A DNA stretch of 16,963 bases from Chloroflexota bacterium (GTDB lineage: Bacteria > Chloroflexota > UBA11872), in the NCBI GenBank assembly GCA_026707185.1, contig JAPOXI010000132.1:1-16963 (forward strand), read 5' to 3'. Within the stretch, counting starts at the first letter, position 1. Each line of letters opens with the position of its first letter. Of the stretch, positions 1 to 6,358 are shown one piece after another. The notes under the pieces are model-generated. The model worked only from the letters and a program-made list of their open reading frames with translations, did no database searches and had not been told where the DNA came from. A program made the position numbers and the translations under genes.

Positions 1-649
1 CCACCTCCCCGTCGGCATCGACGTAGCCATCCTTGACGTGAATGTGCACGGCATACGGCAGGCAGGCCTCGATGCAGTGGCGCAGATCCATGTCCTGCAC
101 GTGGAAGTGGCTGATGTCGAAGTTGAGCCGCAGCGCGGGGTGTTTCGTCTGCTCCATCATCCAGACGGCCTTCTCCGGGCTGTCCAGCGGGTTTCCGACG
201 TGCGGCTCGGCAGCCAGGACGACCCCGTGCTCTTGCGCAATGTCGGCCAGTTCACAAAGGCGGTCGGCAATGCGCGCGCGGCCGCTGTCCCATGCTGGAC
301 TCTCGTGCCCGATGGGAGAGCTGAGAACCGACGGGTCATCCGAAAAGGAGAGATCGCGGGCCAGCTGGCAGACGGCGCGAAACTCGGCTTCGACGTCTTG
401 CGCGCCGTCGCCTTCCTCACATAGCGGCAACAAGGCCATGAGCGCCGGCGAGTCGAAACCCTGATCTCGAATCGCATTCGATAGTGCGGCCCGTTCGTCT
501 CGGTGCAGGCGCGCCGGCGCGGTTGGCCACCCCTCACCGGCCAGGATCTCAATGGCCTCATACCCGATCTGGCGCAGGCGTGGCAGGGCCTCGAACACAT
601 CCACGTCGCGAAAGGCGTAGGTTCCCGCGCCCAGCTTGACGTGGCTCAT
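1..649 (-). CDS. Sugar phosphate isomerase/epimerase, TIM-barrel (3' end outside window)
   Basis: The frame is open from an ATG at 649 to the left edge, giving 216 residues without a stop; the C-terminus lies outside the window. It begins MSHVKLGAGTYAFRDV and has the xylose-isomerase-like TIM-barrel layout (AP_endonuc_2 superfamily). Likely metal and substrate residues are Glu148 in AAEPH, Asp178 with His181 and His183 in FDISHFH, and His204 in HIHVKD; the last metal-binding Glu of the family would lie beyond the edge. Members are cytoplasmic enzymes that isomerise or epimerise keto sugars, inosose or sugar phosphates, and the exact substrate cannot be told. The start ATG overlaps the stop of the upstream DJ-1-like gene in an ATGA arrangement, so the two are probably translationally coupled. 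The fold assignment is firm; specificity is unknown. Confidence 0.9.
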   Translation of the reverse strand, partial: MSHVKLGAGTYAFRDVDVFEALPRLRQIGYEAIEILAGEGWPTAPARLHRDERAALSNAIRDQGFDSPALMALLPLCEEGDGAQDVEAEFRAVCQLARDLSFSDDPSVLSSPIGHESPAWDSGRARIADRLCELADIAQEHGVVLAAEPHVGNPLDSPEKAVWMMEQTKHPALRLNFDISHFHVQDMDLRHCIEACLPYAVHIHVKDGYVDADGEV

Positions 650-1242
650 GCTTGCTTCGTCCGGAGCATGCGTTGGCGCTCGGCTCTCAGCAGCTCGATC
701 CAGTGCTTCATGTATCGCCCATGGTCGTGCCAGGTTCGTCCCGAAACCAGGTTGCCGTCGATCGCCCACGTCTCCTCGGAGTAGATCCCGCCGCAGACTT
801 CCAAGTCGAACTTGCACTTCGGGACGCAGGCCATCGTGCGTCCCTCCACGACGCCTGCATAGGCGGGAATTTCCACGCCGTGGCACACAGAGGCGGCCGG
901 CTTGTCGTGCTCGAAGAAGTAGCGCGTGATCCGGACCAGGTCAGGGTCGTAGCGGATGTATTCCGGCGCACGTCCGCCCGAAAAGAAGATTCCTACGAAC
1001 TCCTCGGGCTGAATATCGGCGAAGGCCACATCCGCCTGGATGGTGTAGCCCTCGTATTCGCGCGTGATTTCCCAGCCCGTCTGTGGAATTTCATGCAGGA
1101 CCATCTGGTACCGGCGCTTCTGGGGCGCGGCCACGACCGGCCGAAAGCCATCCTCCTGCAGCCGCAGAATCGGATACAGCGTGTCCACCGTCTCGGTGGC
1201 GTCGCCCACGATGATCAGAACGCCATCTGCCTCTGTATCCAT
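646..1242 (-). CDS. DJ-1/PfpI family protein (class I glutamine amidotransferase-like)
   Basis: A 198-residue protein of normal length for the DJ-1/PfpI family. The nucleophile elbow is ASVCHG, with Cys120 and His121. The preceding strand-turn SGGRAPEYIR (residues 88-97) is the family's usual GGRAPEY motif. Glu17 in ETV aligns plausibly with the DJ-1 Glu18 that tunes the catalytic Cys. Members act as intracellular peptidases, glyoxalases or deglycases, or as redox sensors; no choice among these is justified here. The ATG at 1242 is preferred over longer in-frame extensions because GAGG lies 8 nt upstream and the family N-terminus begins directly with the first beta strand. It is the first gene of a two-gene unit with the sugar isomerase, sharing 4 bp. 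No signal peptide is seen. Confidence 0.93.
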   Translation of the reverse strand: MDTEADGVLIIVGDATETVDTLYPILRLQEDGFRPVVAAPQKRRYQMVLHEIPQTGWEITREYEGYTIQADVAFADIQPEEFVGIFFSGGRAPEYIRYDPDLVRITRYFFEHDKPAASVCHGVEIPAYAGVVEGRTMACVPKCKFDLEVCGGIYSEETWAIDGNLVSGRTWHDHGRYMKHWIELLRAERQRMLRTKQA

Positions 1243-1828
1243 GTAAATCGCCTCTGTGCCACTTGCCCGCAGCGTACTTTGTGAGCCCGCGCGTCCCGGA
1301 TCGTGAACTTCAGCTATGCAAAGCTGTGGTTTACATAAGCGAGGCGATTGGATCGAGTTCTGGCGCGCATCCCTTCGCGACGTGTGGCGTGCCGCGGAGC
1401 GTCGCATCCAGCTGAGCTGAGCACTGCGGCGAATTCGTCGGGGCCTGGTTGGATCGCCGTCTGGGGCCGCATCGAAGAATGTCGTAGCACCGCAAGGCCG
1501 AACGATTAGCGGACGCGATCCTGACTTTGACAGCGACCCTGCAACACGCTGGAAGATCCGAACATCGGAACTCAATTTCCTTGTGACACGGAAACCGAGC
1601 CCAGAGTCTGGCGGCACTGGCACGTTCGGACGGCCGGATTGTTGGCTGCTGGTCGCGCTACTGCGCCCGACTCGACAGCGCTTCCCGTTGCTTTGGGCTC
1701 CGTTCTATTCATGTTCGAGATTCTTGACGTCGAGAGGTTCGCTGCCGCATGATTCGACGGCAGTCGGAATTCAGGGCATGTGGCCGCAAGGCACGGTGGC
1801 CGGTCCTGTGATCACCTGGGAGGGGCCA
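1243..1828. other. 586-bp divergent intergenic spacer
   Basis: This spacer separates the minus-strand DJ-1-like gene from the plus-strand solute-binding protein gene. It holds the palindrome at 1311-1326, the compact CAGCT-G-AGCTG at 1409-1419, and an exact TTGACA at 1527-1532 on the plus strand without a convincing -10 hexamer 16-18 bp later. It also holds a small hairpin (CTGCCG at 1742-1747 with CGGCAG at 1758-1763) 65 nt before the binding-protein ATG. The open frames running through it on either strand are unsupported N-terminal extensions of the flanking genes. No RNA gene or small protein is evident. Confidence 0.5.
1311..1326. promoter_or_regulatory. Operator-like palindrome upstream of the DJ-1-like gene
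   Basis: CAGCTATGCAAAGCTG is a 16-bp inverted repeat with a single mismatched pair, centred on TGCA and 68 bp before the ATG at 1242. A shorter version of the same half-sites, CAGCT-G-AGCTG, occurs at 1409-1419 in the same divergent spacer. The symmetry suggests a dimeric repressor or activator site for one or both divergent transcripts. The regulator is unknown and not encoded nearby, and no other copy was noticed in the window. Calling it an operator is inference. Confidence 0.33.
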
Positions 1829-3388
1829 ATGGACCGCAACAGGCACGTGAGCAGACGCTTGATTCTGAAGTTGGCTGGGTCCGGCGCCATCGGTGCGAGT
1901 GCTGCCGTGGCCCTCGCAGCCTGCGGTGAGACTCAGGTCGTTGAAGTCATCAAGGAAGTTGAGGTCGAGAAGGTCGTCACGCAGGAGGTTGTCAAGGAAG
2001 TTGAGAAGGTCGTCACAAAGGAAGTCGTGAAGGAAGTCGAGAAGGTCGTAGAAGTCCAGGCCATGCCGCAGGCCGTCACCGCCATCATTCGGGTGGCCCA
2101 TGACCACACCTCCGGTCCGCGCGGTACGGCGATGAAATGGGCCCTTGAGCAGTTCGCCAAGGCATACCCGCACATCCCCATCAAGTTCGAGCCTCAGGGT
2201 GGGGATTACCAGGAGGCCTTCGGAATCCAGATGACGGCCGGAACGCAGGCCGAAATTGCGCTGCTCGACGCGGGCTTCGTCAATCAGTGGATTCAGCCTG
2301 GGGGCTTCACGCAAATCAACGAGGAAATGCGCAAGCACTCGGACTGGGATCCCACGCGCTGGTGGTTCTCGGCCGATGAATACACGGTCAACTTCTTCAA
2401 CACAATCCCGGCCCCAACCAACAAGCCCATTGAGGGTCCGCAGTTCGGCATGACCTATCAGGGTGCCTGCACCGGCCTGATCTTCAACTACGACATGGCT
2501 GAAGCGAAAGGCATCCCCGAGCCTTCTGAGGGCAGCTTCGGTCTGACCACCGACTTCGTCGAAACCGCGATGCAAGCCACCGACGCCGAGGCCGGCGAGT
2601 GGGGCAAGTGGATGCATGTGCATCCCGCCCTCACCTGGGGTGGCTGGGTCTTCGGCCTCAGCGACACCGGAACCCGGCACTTCCGCAGCGCCGACGGGTT
2701 GCACCTCGAGTGCTTCGACGATGGCGGCGACAAGGGCTATCAGCTAGCCATTGACTCCATTCACAAGGACAAATACGCCTTCCCGCCGTCGGATGCCGGC
2801 GAGTTCTCTGGTGAGTTCGGCGACCCGTTCTCGGCCGGAAAAGTCCTCTACGGGTGGCACAACGGCGGCGTCGGCGGAAATGTGGCCCGCATCAAAGACC
2901 GGTTCCACTGGGGGCTCATCGTGCCCCCTGAAGGACCGCGCGGCCAGATCCCGGGCTCATACATCGGTCAACCGCACGCGGTGACGAATGCGGCCGGCAA
3001 TGCCGGCAGCACCGAGCAAGCCATCGAGTGGCTGCTCTTCATGGCGGGACCCGTCGTCCAGGAGCGCATCGCCATCGATAAGGGCAGCACGCCGGTGCTC
3101 AAGGAAATCTATGACGGCGACGTCATCAACGCGCCGCCGCCGGACAACTACGGGACGTTGCACGTCAAGCTCATGCGTGAGCGTGACGACCAGCGCAACT
3201 GGCAGGGCGCGCACCCGCACTGGTGGGAATGGGCGGCCTGGTGGGGCGCGGCCGATCCCGGCTTCGCCGGCGAGGAAACCGCCGAACAGAGCATCGAGCG
3301 GATGGTCACCACGTCCGACAAGGTCCTGCAGAACACCAAGGAGGACTACGACGCATACGAGGCCTACATAAAGACGCTGCCCAGCTAG
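1829..3388 (+). CDS. Extracellular solute-binding lipoprotein (ABC transporter, family 1-like)
   Basis: A 519-residue periplasmic-type binding protein. Residues 8-14 (SRRLILK) fit a twin-arginine motif, a hydrophobic stretch follows, and ALAAC places the lipobox Cys at residue 32, so export by Tat and lipid anchoring are likely. Residues 37-75 are a Val/Glu/Lys heptad-like linker built from 12-residue repeats, typical of Chloroflexota binding proteins. From about residue 85 to the end is a bilobal SBP domain of usual length, rich in Trp and Tyr (for example HPHWWEWAAWW near the C-terminus), as expected for a carbohydrate ligand. The ATG at 1829 has GGGAGG just upstream and gives a clean signal peptide; the longer in-frame extension to 1583 does not. 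No permease or ATPase gene is adjacent, so partner subunits must lie elsewhere. The ligand is unknown. Confidence 0.93.
   Translation: MDRNRHVSRRLILKLAGSGAIGASAAVALAACGETQVVEVIKEVEVEKVVTQEVVKEVEKVVTKEVVKEVEKVVEVQAMPQAVTAIIRVAHDHTSGPRGTAMKWALEQFAKAYPHIPIKFEPQGGDYQEAFGIQMTAGTQAEIALLDAGFVNQWIQPGGFTQINEEMRKHSDWDPTRWWFSADEYTVNFFNTIPAPTNKPIEGPQFGMTYQGACTGLIFNYDMAEAKGIPEPSEGSFGLTTDFVETAMQATDAEAGEWGKWMHVHPALTWGGWVFGLSDTGTRHFRSADGLHLECFDDGGDKGYQLAIDSIHKDKYAFPPSDAGEFSGEFGDPFSAGKVLYGWHNGGVGGNVARIKDRFHWGLIVPPEGPRGQIPGSYIGQPHAVTNAAGNAGSTEQAIEWLLFMAGPVVQERIAIDKGSTPVLKEIYDGDVINAPPPDNYGTLHVKLMRERDDQRNWQGAHPHWWEWAAWWGAADPGFAGEETAEQSIERMVTTSDKVLQNTKEDYDAYEAYIKTLPS
1967..2056 (+). repeat. 36-bp tandem repeat encoding the coiled-coil linker
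   Basis: Two diverged 36-bp units (1967-2002 and 2003-2038) and half of a third (2039-2056) each begin GAGAAGGTCGT. They encode EKVVTQEVVKEV, EKVVTKEVVKEV and EKVVEV. The repeat keeps the reading frame and the Val/Glu/Lys periodicity, which suggests a helical spacer between lipid anchor and ligand-binding domain. Copy number could vary by slippage or recombination. Confidence 0.85.
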
Positions 3389-3417
3389 ATTCGAAGGGAC
3401 GCGTTGTGCGTGCCACG

Positions 3418-3460
3418 CGCCGACCGGCCGACGCCTTCGGGCTCCGGCCGGTCGGCGTTT
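3418..3460 (+). terminator. Rho-independent-type terminator after the solute-binding protein gene
   Basis: A perfect 13-bp GC-rich stem (3418-3430 pairing with 3445-3457) encloses an inner GCC-TTCG-GGC stem-loop (3433-3442) with the very stable UUCG tetraloop. It is followed by TTT at 3458-3460. It starts 29 bp after the TAG of the binding-protein gene. The U-tract is short, but stem strength and position make a terminator the best reading. It separates the binding-protein transcript from the dioxygenase gene. Confidence 0.8.
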
Positions 3461-3494
3461 CGGAATCAGGGCTTGCCTTGCCTGGCGCCGCATC

Positions 3495-3572
3495 GTGCTA
3501 CGTTTTCCCTACGGCGACGCCGGGTTCGCCGGTGGGTCTGAAAGGGGCCCACGAAATGAGGAGATGTCCGTC
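3495..3572 (+). promoter_or_regulatory. Leader of the first PhyH gene, shared with the second
   Basis: The 78 nt before the GTG start resemble the 76 nt before the second PhyH gene. Both begin with GTGCTA followed by a T-rich run (TACGTT here, TATATT there) and both end with GAGGAG exactly 9 nt before the start codon. TACGTT at 3499-3504 fits the loose TAnnnT form of a -10 box. A -35 match is not convincing (TTGCCT occurs at 3473 and 3478, at non-ideal spacing). The homology is visible; promoter function is inferred. Confidence 0.4.
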
Positions 3573-4571
3573 GTGAGCCAGGTCGTCACCGATCAGACCG
3601 AGACCGGCAACCACTTCCTCAGCGCCGACCAGCTACGGCGATTCGAGCGTGACGGCTACCTCCTGGTCAGTGGCGTGCTGGACCCGGCGGTGTCGATCGA
3701 TCCCCTGATTGCCGAGTACGAAGGCGTGCTCGAGCGCCTGGCGCACGACCTTCACCAGGCGGGCGAGATCGCCTCGACGTACGACGAACTCAACTTCAGC
3801 GACCGGATGGTTCGAATCTACCAGGAGACCGGGCGCGACTTCGCCAGCAATTTCGACTGCTGCCTGCCCAGTCGCGGAACCACGCACGACACGCCCATGT
3901 GGCTCGGTCCGGCAGTCTTCGACGTCCTCAGGCACGACCGCGTTCTCGATCTGGTCGAGTCCATCATCGGTCCCGAGATCACGTCCAATCCGGTTCAGCA
4001 TGTGCGCATCAAGCCGCCCGAACACGCGCTTCCGGAGGGCGCCGATCACGTCCTCGTGCGTGCCACCAATTGGCACCAGGACAACGCCGCGGTTGATCCC
4101 GTTGCCGACGAAACCGACATGTTGACCGTATGGATCTCGCTCTCGGAGGCAACGATCGAGAACGGCTGCCTGCGCGTCATTCCCGGAAGCCATCAGGACG
4201 CCCTGCGAATCCACTGCGCACCCCCGCATGTCGCCATCCCCGACGTGCTTCTGGAAGTGGATCAAATAACGCCCGTGCCAACCCAGCCTGGCGACGTGAT
4301 CCTCATGACCAGGTACACCTGCCACGACTCGCTCCCCAACCTCAGCGACCGCTGCCGTTGGAGCCTGGACCTGCGGTACAACCCCACCGGCCAACCGAGC
4401 GGTCGTCCGGCGTTCCCCGATTTCGTGGCGCGGAGTCGCCGCGATCCCGCCAGTGAGCTTCGAGACCCGAAGGCCTGGGCCCAGCTCTGGTACGACGCGC
4501 GCGCGCGTCTGGCCGCCCATCCCGACGACTTCATCATTCGCTGGCGCGGCGACGAGCCCGTCTGCGCGTAG
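3573..4571 (+). CDS. Phytanoyl-CoA dioxygenase (PhyH)-family Fe(II)/2-oxoglutarate oxygenase, copy 1
   Basis: A 332-residue double-stranded beta-helix oxygenase. The iron triad is readable: His168 and Asp170 in WHQD and the distal His251 in TCHDS. Arg262, conserved in the paralogue at 9273, is the likely 2-oxoglutarate carboxylate ligand, and IPGSH (203-207) is a PhyH-family signature. The family hydroxylates diverse small molecules with Fe(II), O2 and 2-oxoglutarate; phytanoyl-CoA itself is rarely the bacterial substrate. I chose GTG at 3573 because GAGGAG lies 9 nt upstream and GTG-AGC-CAG-GTC aligns with ATG-AGC-CAG-GTC of copy 2. The in-frame ATG at 3564 directly abuts the GAGGAG. Copies 1 and 2 are about two-thirds identical by eye. 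It is transcribed alone, converging on the short lipoprotein gene at 4649. Confidence 0.94.
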   Translation: MSQVVTDQTETGNHFLSADQLRRFERDGYLLVSGVLDPAVSIDPLIAEYEGVLERLAHDLHQAGEIASTYDELNFSDRMVRIYQETGRDFASNFDCCLPSRGTTHDTPMWLGPAVFDVLRHDRVLDLVESIIGPEITSNPVQHVRIKPPEHALPEGADHVLVRATNWHQDNAAVDPVADETDMLTVWISLSEATIENGCLRVIPGSHQDALRIHCAPPHVAIPDVLLEVDQITPVPTQPGDVILMTRYTCHDSLPNLSDRCRWSLDLRYNPTGQPSGRPAFPDFVARSRRDPASELRDPKAWAQLWYDARARLAAHPDDFIIRWRGDEPVCA

Positions 4572-4648
4572 GCCGCATCGTCAGGAAGTCGGCGGATGAG
4601 CGGCCCCTCATGGGCTCGATCATCGATCGTTGGGAGTACGCGCTGTCG

Positions 4649-4852
4649 CTACCGCCGCCCCGATTCGGAGTCGTGGCCCGGCCTGGTCGCGGGAAAGGCG
4701 AACGGCGTTGGCGTTGCGTGTGCTTCGCCTCCGTCACCGCAAGCGACTGACCCGACGGACAGCACACAGATCCCGAGCAGAGCCAGAAACTGTCGGCGCT
4801 TCCAGCCGTTCAACTCAGGCATCCCTCGCCTGTCGTCTCGCCTCGTGTCCAT
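4649..4852 (-). CDS. Very short Tat-type lipoprotein, family copy 1
   Basis: A 67-residue protein with KRRQFLALLG at residues 18-27 (twin-arginine-like), a hydrophobic core, and lipobox GSVAC with Cys38. The mature part would be only 30 residues and contains ATPTPFAFPATRPGHD. Copies at 4984-5199 and 8747-8998 have the arginine pair at 19-20 and the lipobox Cys at 38 in the same positions, which fixes the start at 4852; AGGGGGG lies just upstream. Over 15 codons of the TPTPF core, copies 1 and 2 differ by six silent third-position changes and only two mild replacements (Ala/Gly, Arg/Lys), so it is under protein-level selection. Unlike the other two it lacks C-terminal Cys residues. It converges on the first PhyH gene. 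I do not recognise the family; its function is unknown. Confidence 0.75.
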   Translation of the reverse strand: MDTRRDDRRGMPELNGWKRRQFLALLGICVLSVGSVACGDGGEAHATPTPFAFPATRPGHDSESGRR

Positions 4853-4983
4853 GCCATTCGCCCCCCTGAACGCTTCGGCGACGCCATCTTGATGGCGGCT
4901 TCACGCCACGGGTGTCTGCTGCCGCAAGATCACCCCACCGCTCACGGTCTCGACCATCAATGGTTGAGCGTTGAACGGGGTGG

Positions 4984-5199
4984 CTAGCGACCTCCGGAGC
5001 AGTTCGCCACGCAGGCGTCGTGACCTGGCTTAGTGCCGGGAAACGCGAAAGGCGTTGGAGTCGCCAATGCCCCATCGCCACCACCGCACGCGGCTGACCC
5101 CACCGAACCCAGGGACGCCCCCAGTAAGACCAGGAACCGCCGGCGCTGCACCACGTGCGACTCGGCGACCGGTCGTGAGGCGCTCTTTCCGCTGCGCAT
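4984..5199 (-). CDS. Very short Tat-type lipoprotein, family copy 2
   Basis: A 71-residue protein with QRRRFLVLLG at 18-27, lipobox GSAAC with Cys38, and a 34-residue mature peptide holding ATPTPFAFPGTKPGHD followed by two Cys (63 and 67) that could form a disulfide or bind metal. The ATG at 5199 is preferred over longer in-frame openings because it keeps Cys38 and the arginine pair in register with the other copies. It also lies at the same distance from an upstream DNA block shared with copy 3. The ribosome-binding site is weak. It runs away from the SDR gene at 5432, forming a divergent pair, and is followed 131 bp later by copy 1 on the same strand. The product is probably exported by Tat and lipid-anchored outside the membrane. 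Function is unknown. Confidence 0.75.
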   Translation of the reverse strand: MRSGKSASRPVAESHVVQRRRFLVLLGASLGSVGSAACGGGDGALATPTPFAFPGTKPGHDACVANCSGGR

Positions 5200-5210
5200 G
5201 AAATTCGACT

Positions 5211-5240
5211 CTGAACTATCCGGCCGTCGCAGCAATTGTA
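5211..5240 (-). promoter_or_regulatory. Conserved block upstream of lipoprotein copy 2 (putative promoter)
   Basis: On the plus strand this reads CTGAACTATCC, six variable bases' worth of C/G, then CAGCAATTGTA; 26 of 30 bases match the block at 9010-9039 upstream of copy 3. On the coding (minus) strand it opens with TACAAT, one mismatch from the TATAAT -10 consensus, which would start transcription about 30-35 nt before the ATG. The block sits 11 bp before the start codon in both genes. No -35 consensus was found. The conservation is visible; promoter or operator function is inferred. Confidence 0.5.
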
Positions 5241-5396
5241 CCGAGGCCATTCGATGACCGCGCGCAAACGTCCAATCGCCGGTCGCCGCTGCGGCCTCGC
5301 CGCCAGCCGAGCCGATTGGCGCCGTGACACGACTTCTCTGAGCTTCCAGGTGCTTTCGAGCGTGCGGCAAGCCGAACGAAACCTCGGCCCGCTCGT

Positions 5397-5402
5397 TAGA
5401 AT
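5397..5402 (+). promoter_or_regulatory. Possible -10 hexamer of the SDR gene
   Basis: TAGAAT lies 29 nt before the ATG at 5432 and differs from TATAAT at one position. There is no TTGACA-like hexamer at 16-18 bp spacing, so this is a weak single-element call in an otherwise GC-rich divergent spacer. Confidence 0.25.
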
Positions 5403-5431
5403 GACCTTGACTAGTGTCGGGAGTCCCTGAG

Positions 5432-6244
5432 ATGGCTAAAGAGAAAGTCCTGATTACTGGTGCCAGTGGCTTGGTTGGTGGGCTCACGGTCGAGGCCCTA
5501 CGTGATCGGTACGAATTCACCGCACTTAACAGACGCCCTGTTTCGGAGATTCCGTGCATCCAGGCTGATATCTCAGACTTGGGATCTATCCGACCTGCAT
5601 TCAAGAATATCGACAAGGTGCTTCATCTTGCAGCCTATACGGATGACATTCACTGCCCATGCGGAACTCGCGCGTGTGACGACTGCTGGGATCGCACGAT
5701 GGCGATCACCGTAAATGGCACGGTCAACGTCTTGAGGGCCGCACAAGAAGCCGCTGTTTCCAGGGTCGTGTTTATGAGTACCGGTGGCACGATGAACGGG
5801 TACGAACGGGACGAGGGTTCACCGTATGCGCTGATATCGGAAGGTCGATTTAAGGAAGTTCCCGCAGTGTGGCCCAAGGTGACATCGGACTGGGCTGCTC
5901 GCCCAACCAGCCCGTATCACGTCGGAAAACTGTTTGGCGAAGCCTGCGCGCGTTACTTCGCTGACAACTACGATATGTCGGTCGTCGTTATCCGTCTTGG
6001 CAACGTCTCGGCCTCCGATCGCCCCGTAACACGTCGGCAGTTCTCGGGGTACTTAAGTCATACGGACACCACGCAAATGATCGACAAGTGCCTCAGCGCC
6101 CCGGACGACATGCGCTACCGCATATTTGATGCTATTTCCGAAAACCGCTGGCGCTGGCGAGACACGGCTCCGGCAAAGCGAGAACTTGGGTGGATTCCAG
6201 CCAGCTCATCCGATGTCTTCAACTACCTCGAGTATGACGAGTAG
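5432..6244 (+). CDS. NAD-dependent epimerase/dehydratase-family SDR, uronate-dehydrogenase-like
   Basis: A 270-residue extended short-chain dehydrogenase. The Rossmann motif GASGLVG spans residues 10-16, the acidic DIS follows at 47-49, the active-site region is STGGT (116-120), and the catalytic pair is Tyr162-x3-Lys166. The C-terminal stretch around LSHTDT and the Arg-Trp-rich segment (239-243) resembles uronate dehydrogenases, which oxidise glucuronate or galacturonate to the aldarolactone. The ATG at 5432 has GGGAG 8 nt upstream and is preferred to the GTG at 5414. Residues 75-85 carry four Cys in a C-x-C-x4-C-x2-C pattern, unusual for this family. GC over five sampled lines is about 55%, against about 63% in a sampled line of the PhyH gene, hinting at different ancestry. 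It converges on the Gfo/Idh gene at 6359. Confidence 0.9.
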   Translation: MAKEKVLITGASGLVGGLTVEALRDRYEFTALNRRPVSEIPCIQADISDLGSIRPAFKNIDKVLHLAAYTDDIHCPCGTRACDDCWDRTMAITVNGTVNVLRAAQEAAVSRVVFMSTGGTMNGYERDEGSPYALISEGRFKEVPAVWPKVTSDWAARPTSPYHVGKLFGEACARYFADNYDMSVVVIRLGNVSASDRPVTRRQFSGYLSHTDTTQMIDKCLSAPDDMRYRIFDAISENRWRWRDTAPAKRELGWIPASSSDVFNYLEYDE

Positions 6245-6358
6245 TGAACGAAGCGCGACGTCTCCGACCCCGCGAGTCTGACCGGTGTGATTCGTGGACG
6301 GTGAATTGTGTCGTGCGTCTGTGCAGTCCTTCCCTGGCCTGTCGCTAAAGCTCGGCCG

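Noticed and set aside
157..600. 147-codon minus-strand open frame at the left end
   Set aside because: Arg/Ser-rich with no domain; it is the shifted frame of the sugar isomerase, which is open from 649 to the edge and has readable metal ligands.
1583..1828. 82-codon upstream extension of the binding protein
   Set aside because: It would bury the twin-arginine signal and lipobox internally; the ATG at 1829 has a good ribosome-binding site.
1709..2704. 331-codon minus-strand open frame antisense to the binding-protein gene
   Set aside because: Its residues mirror the codon bias of the plus-strand gene (runs of Asp/Leu/Asn opposite the EKVV repeats); it has no domain, while the plus strand has a clear lipoprotein and SBP fold.
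3808..3825. GGTTCGAATCT resembling a tRNA T-loop
   Set aside because: It lies inside the first PhyH gene, encoding VRIYQE conserved in the paralogue, and no cloverleaf can be built around it.
3633..4520. 295-codon minus-strand open frame opposite the first PhyH gene
   Set aside because: Shadow frame caused by high-GC third positions. The plus frame holds the full iron triad and a paralogue.
4915..4975. Nested inverted repeats (CGCTCA/TGAGCG around ACCAT/ATGGT) between lipoprotein copies 1 and 2
   Set aside because: The stems are short and asymmetrical with no T-tract, so a terminator or RNA element cannot be supported.
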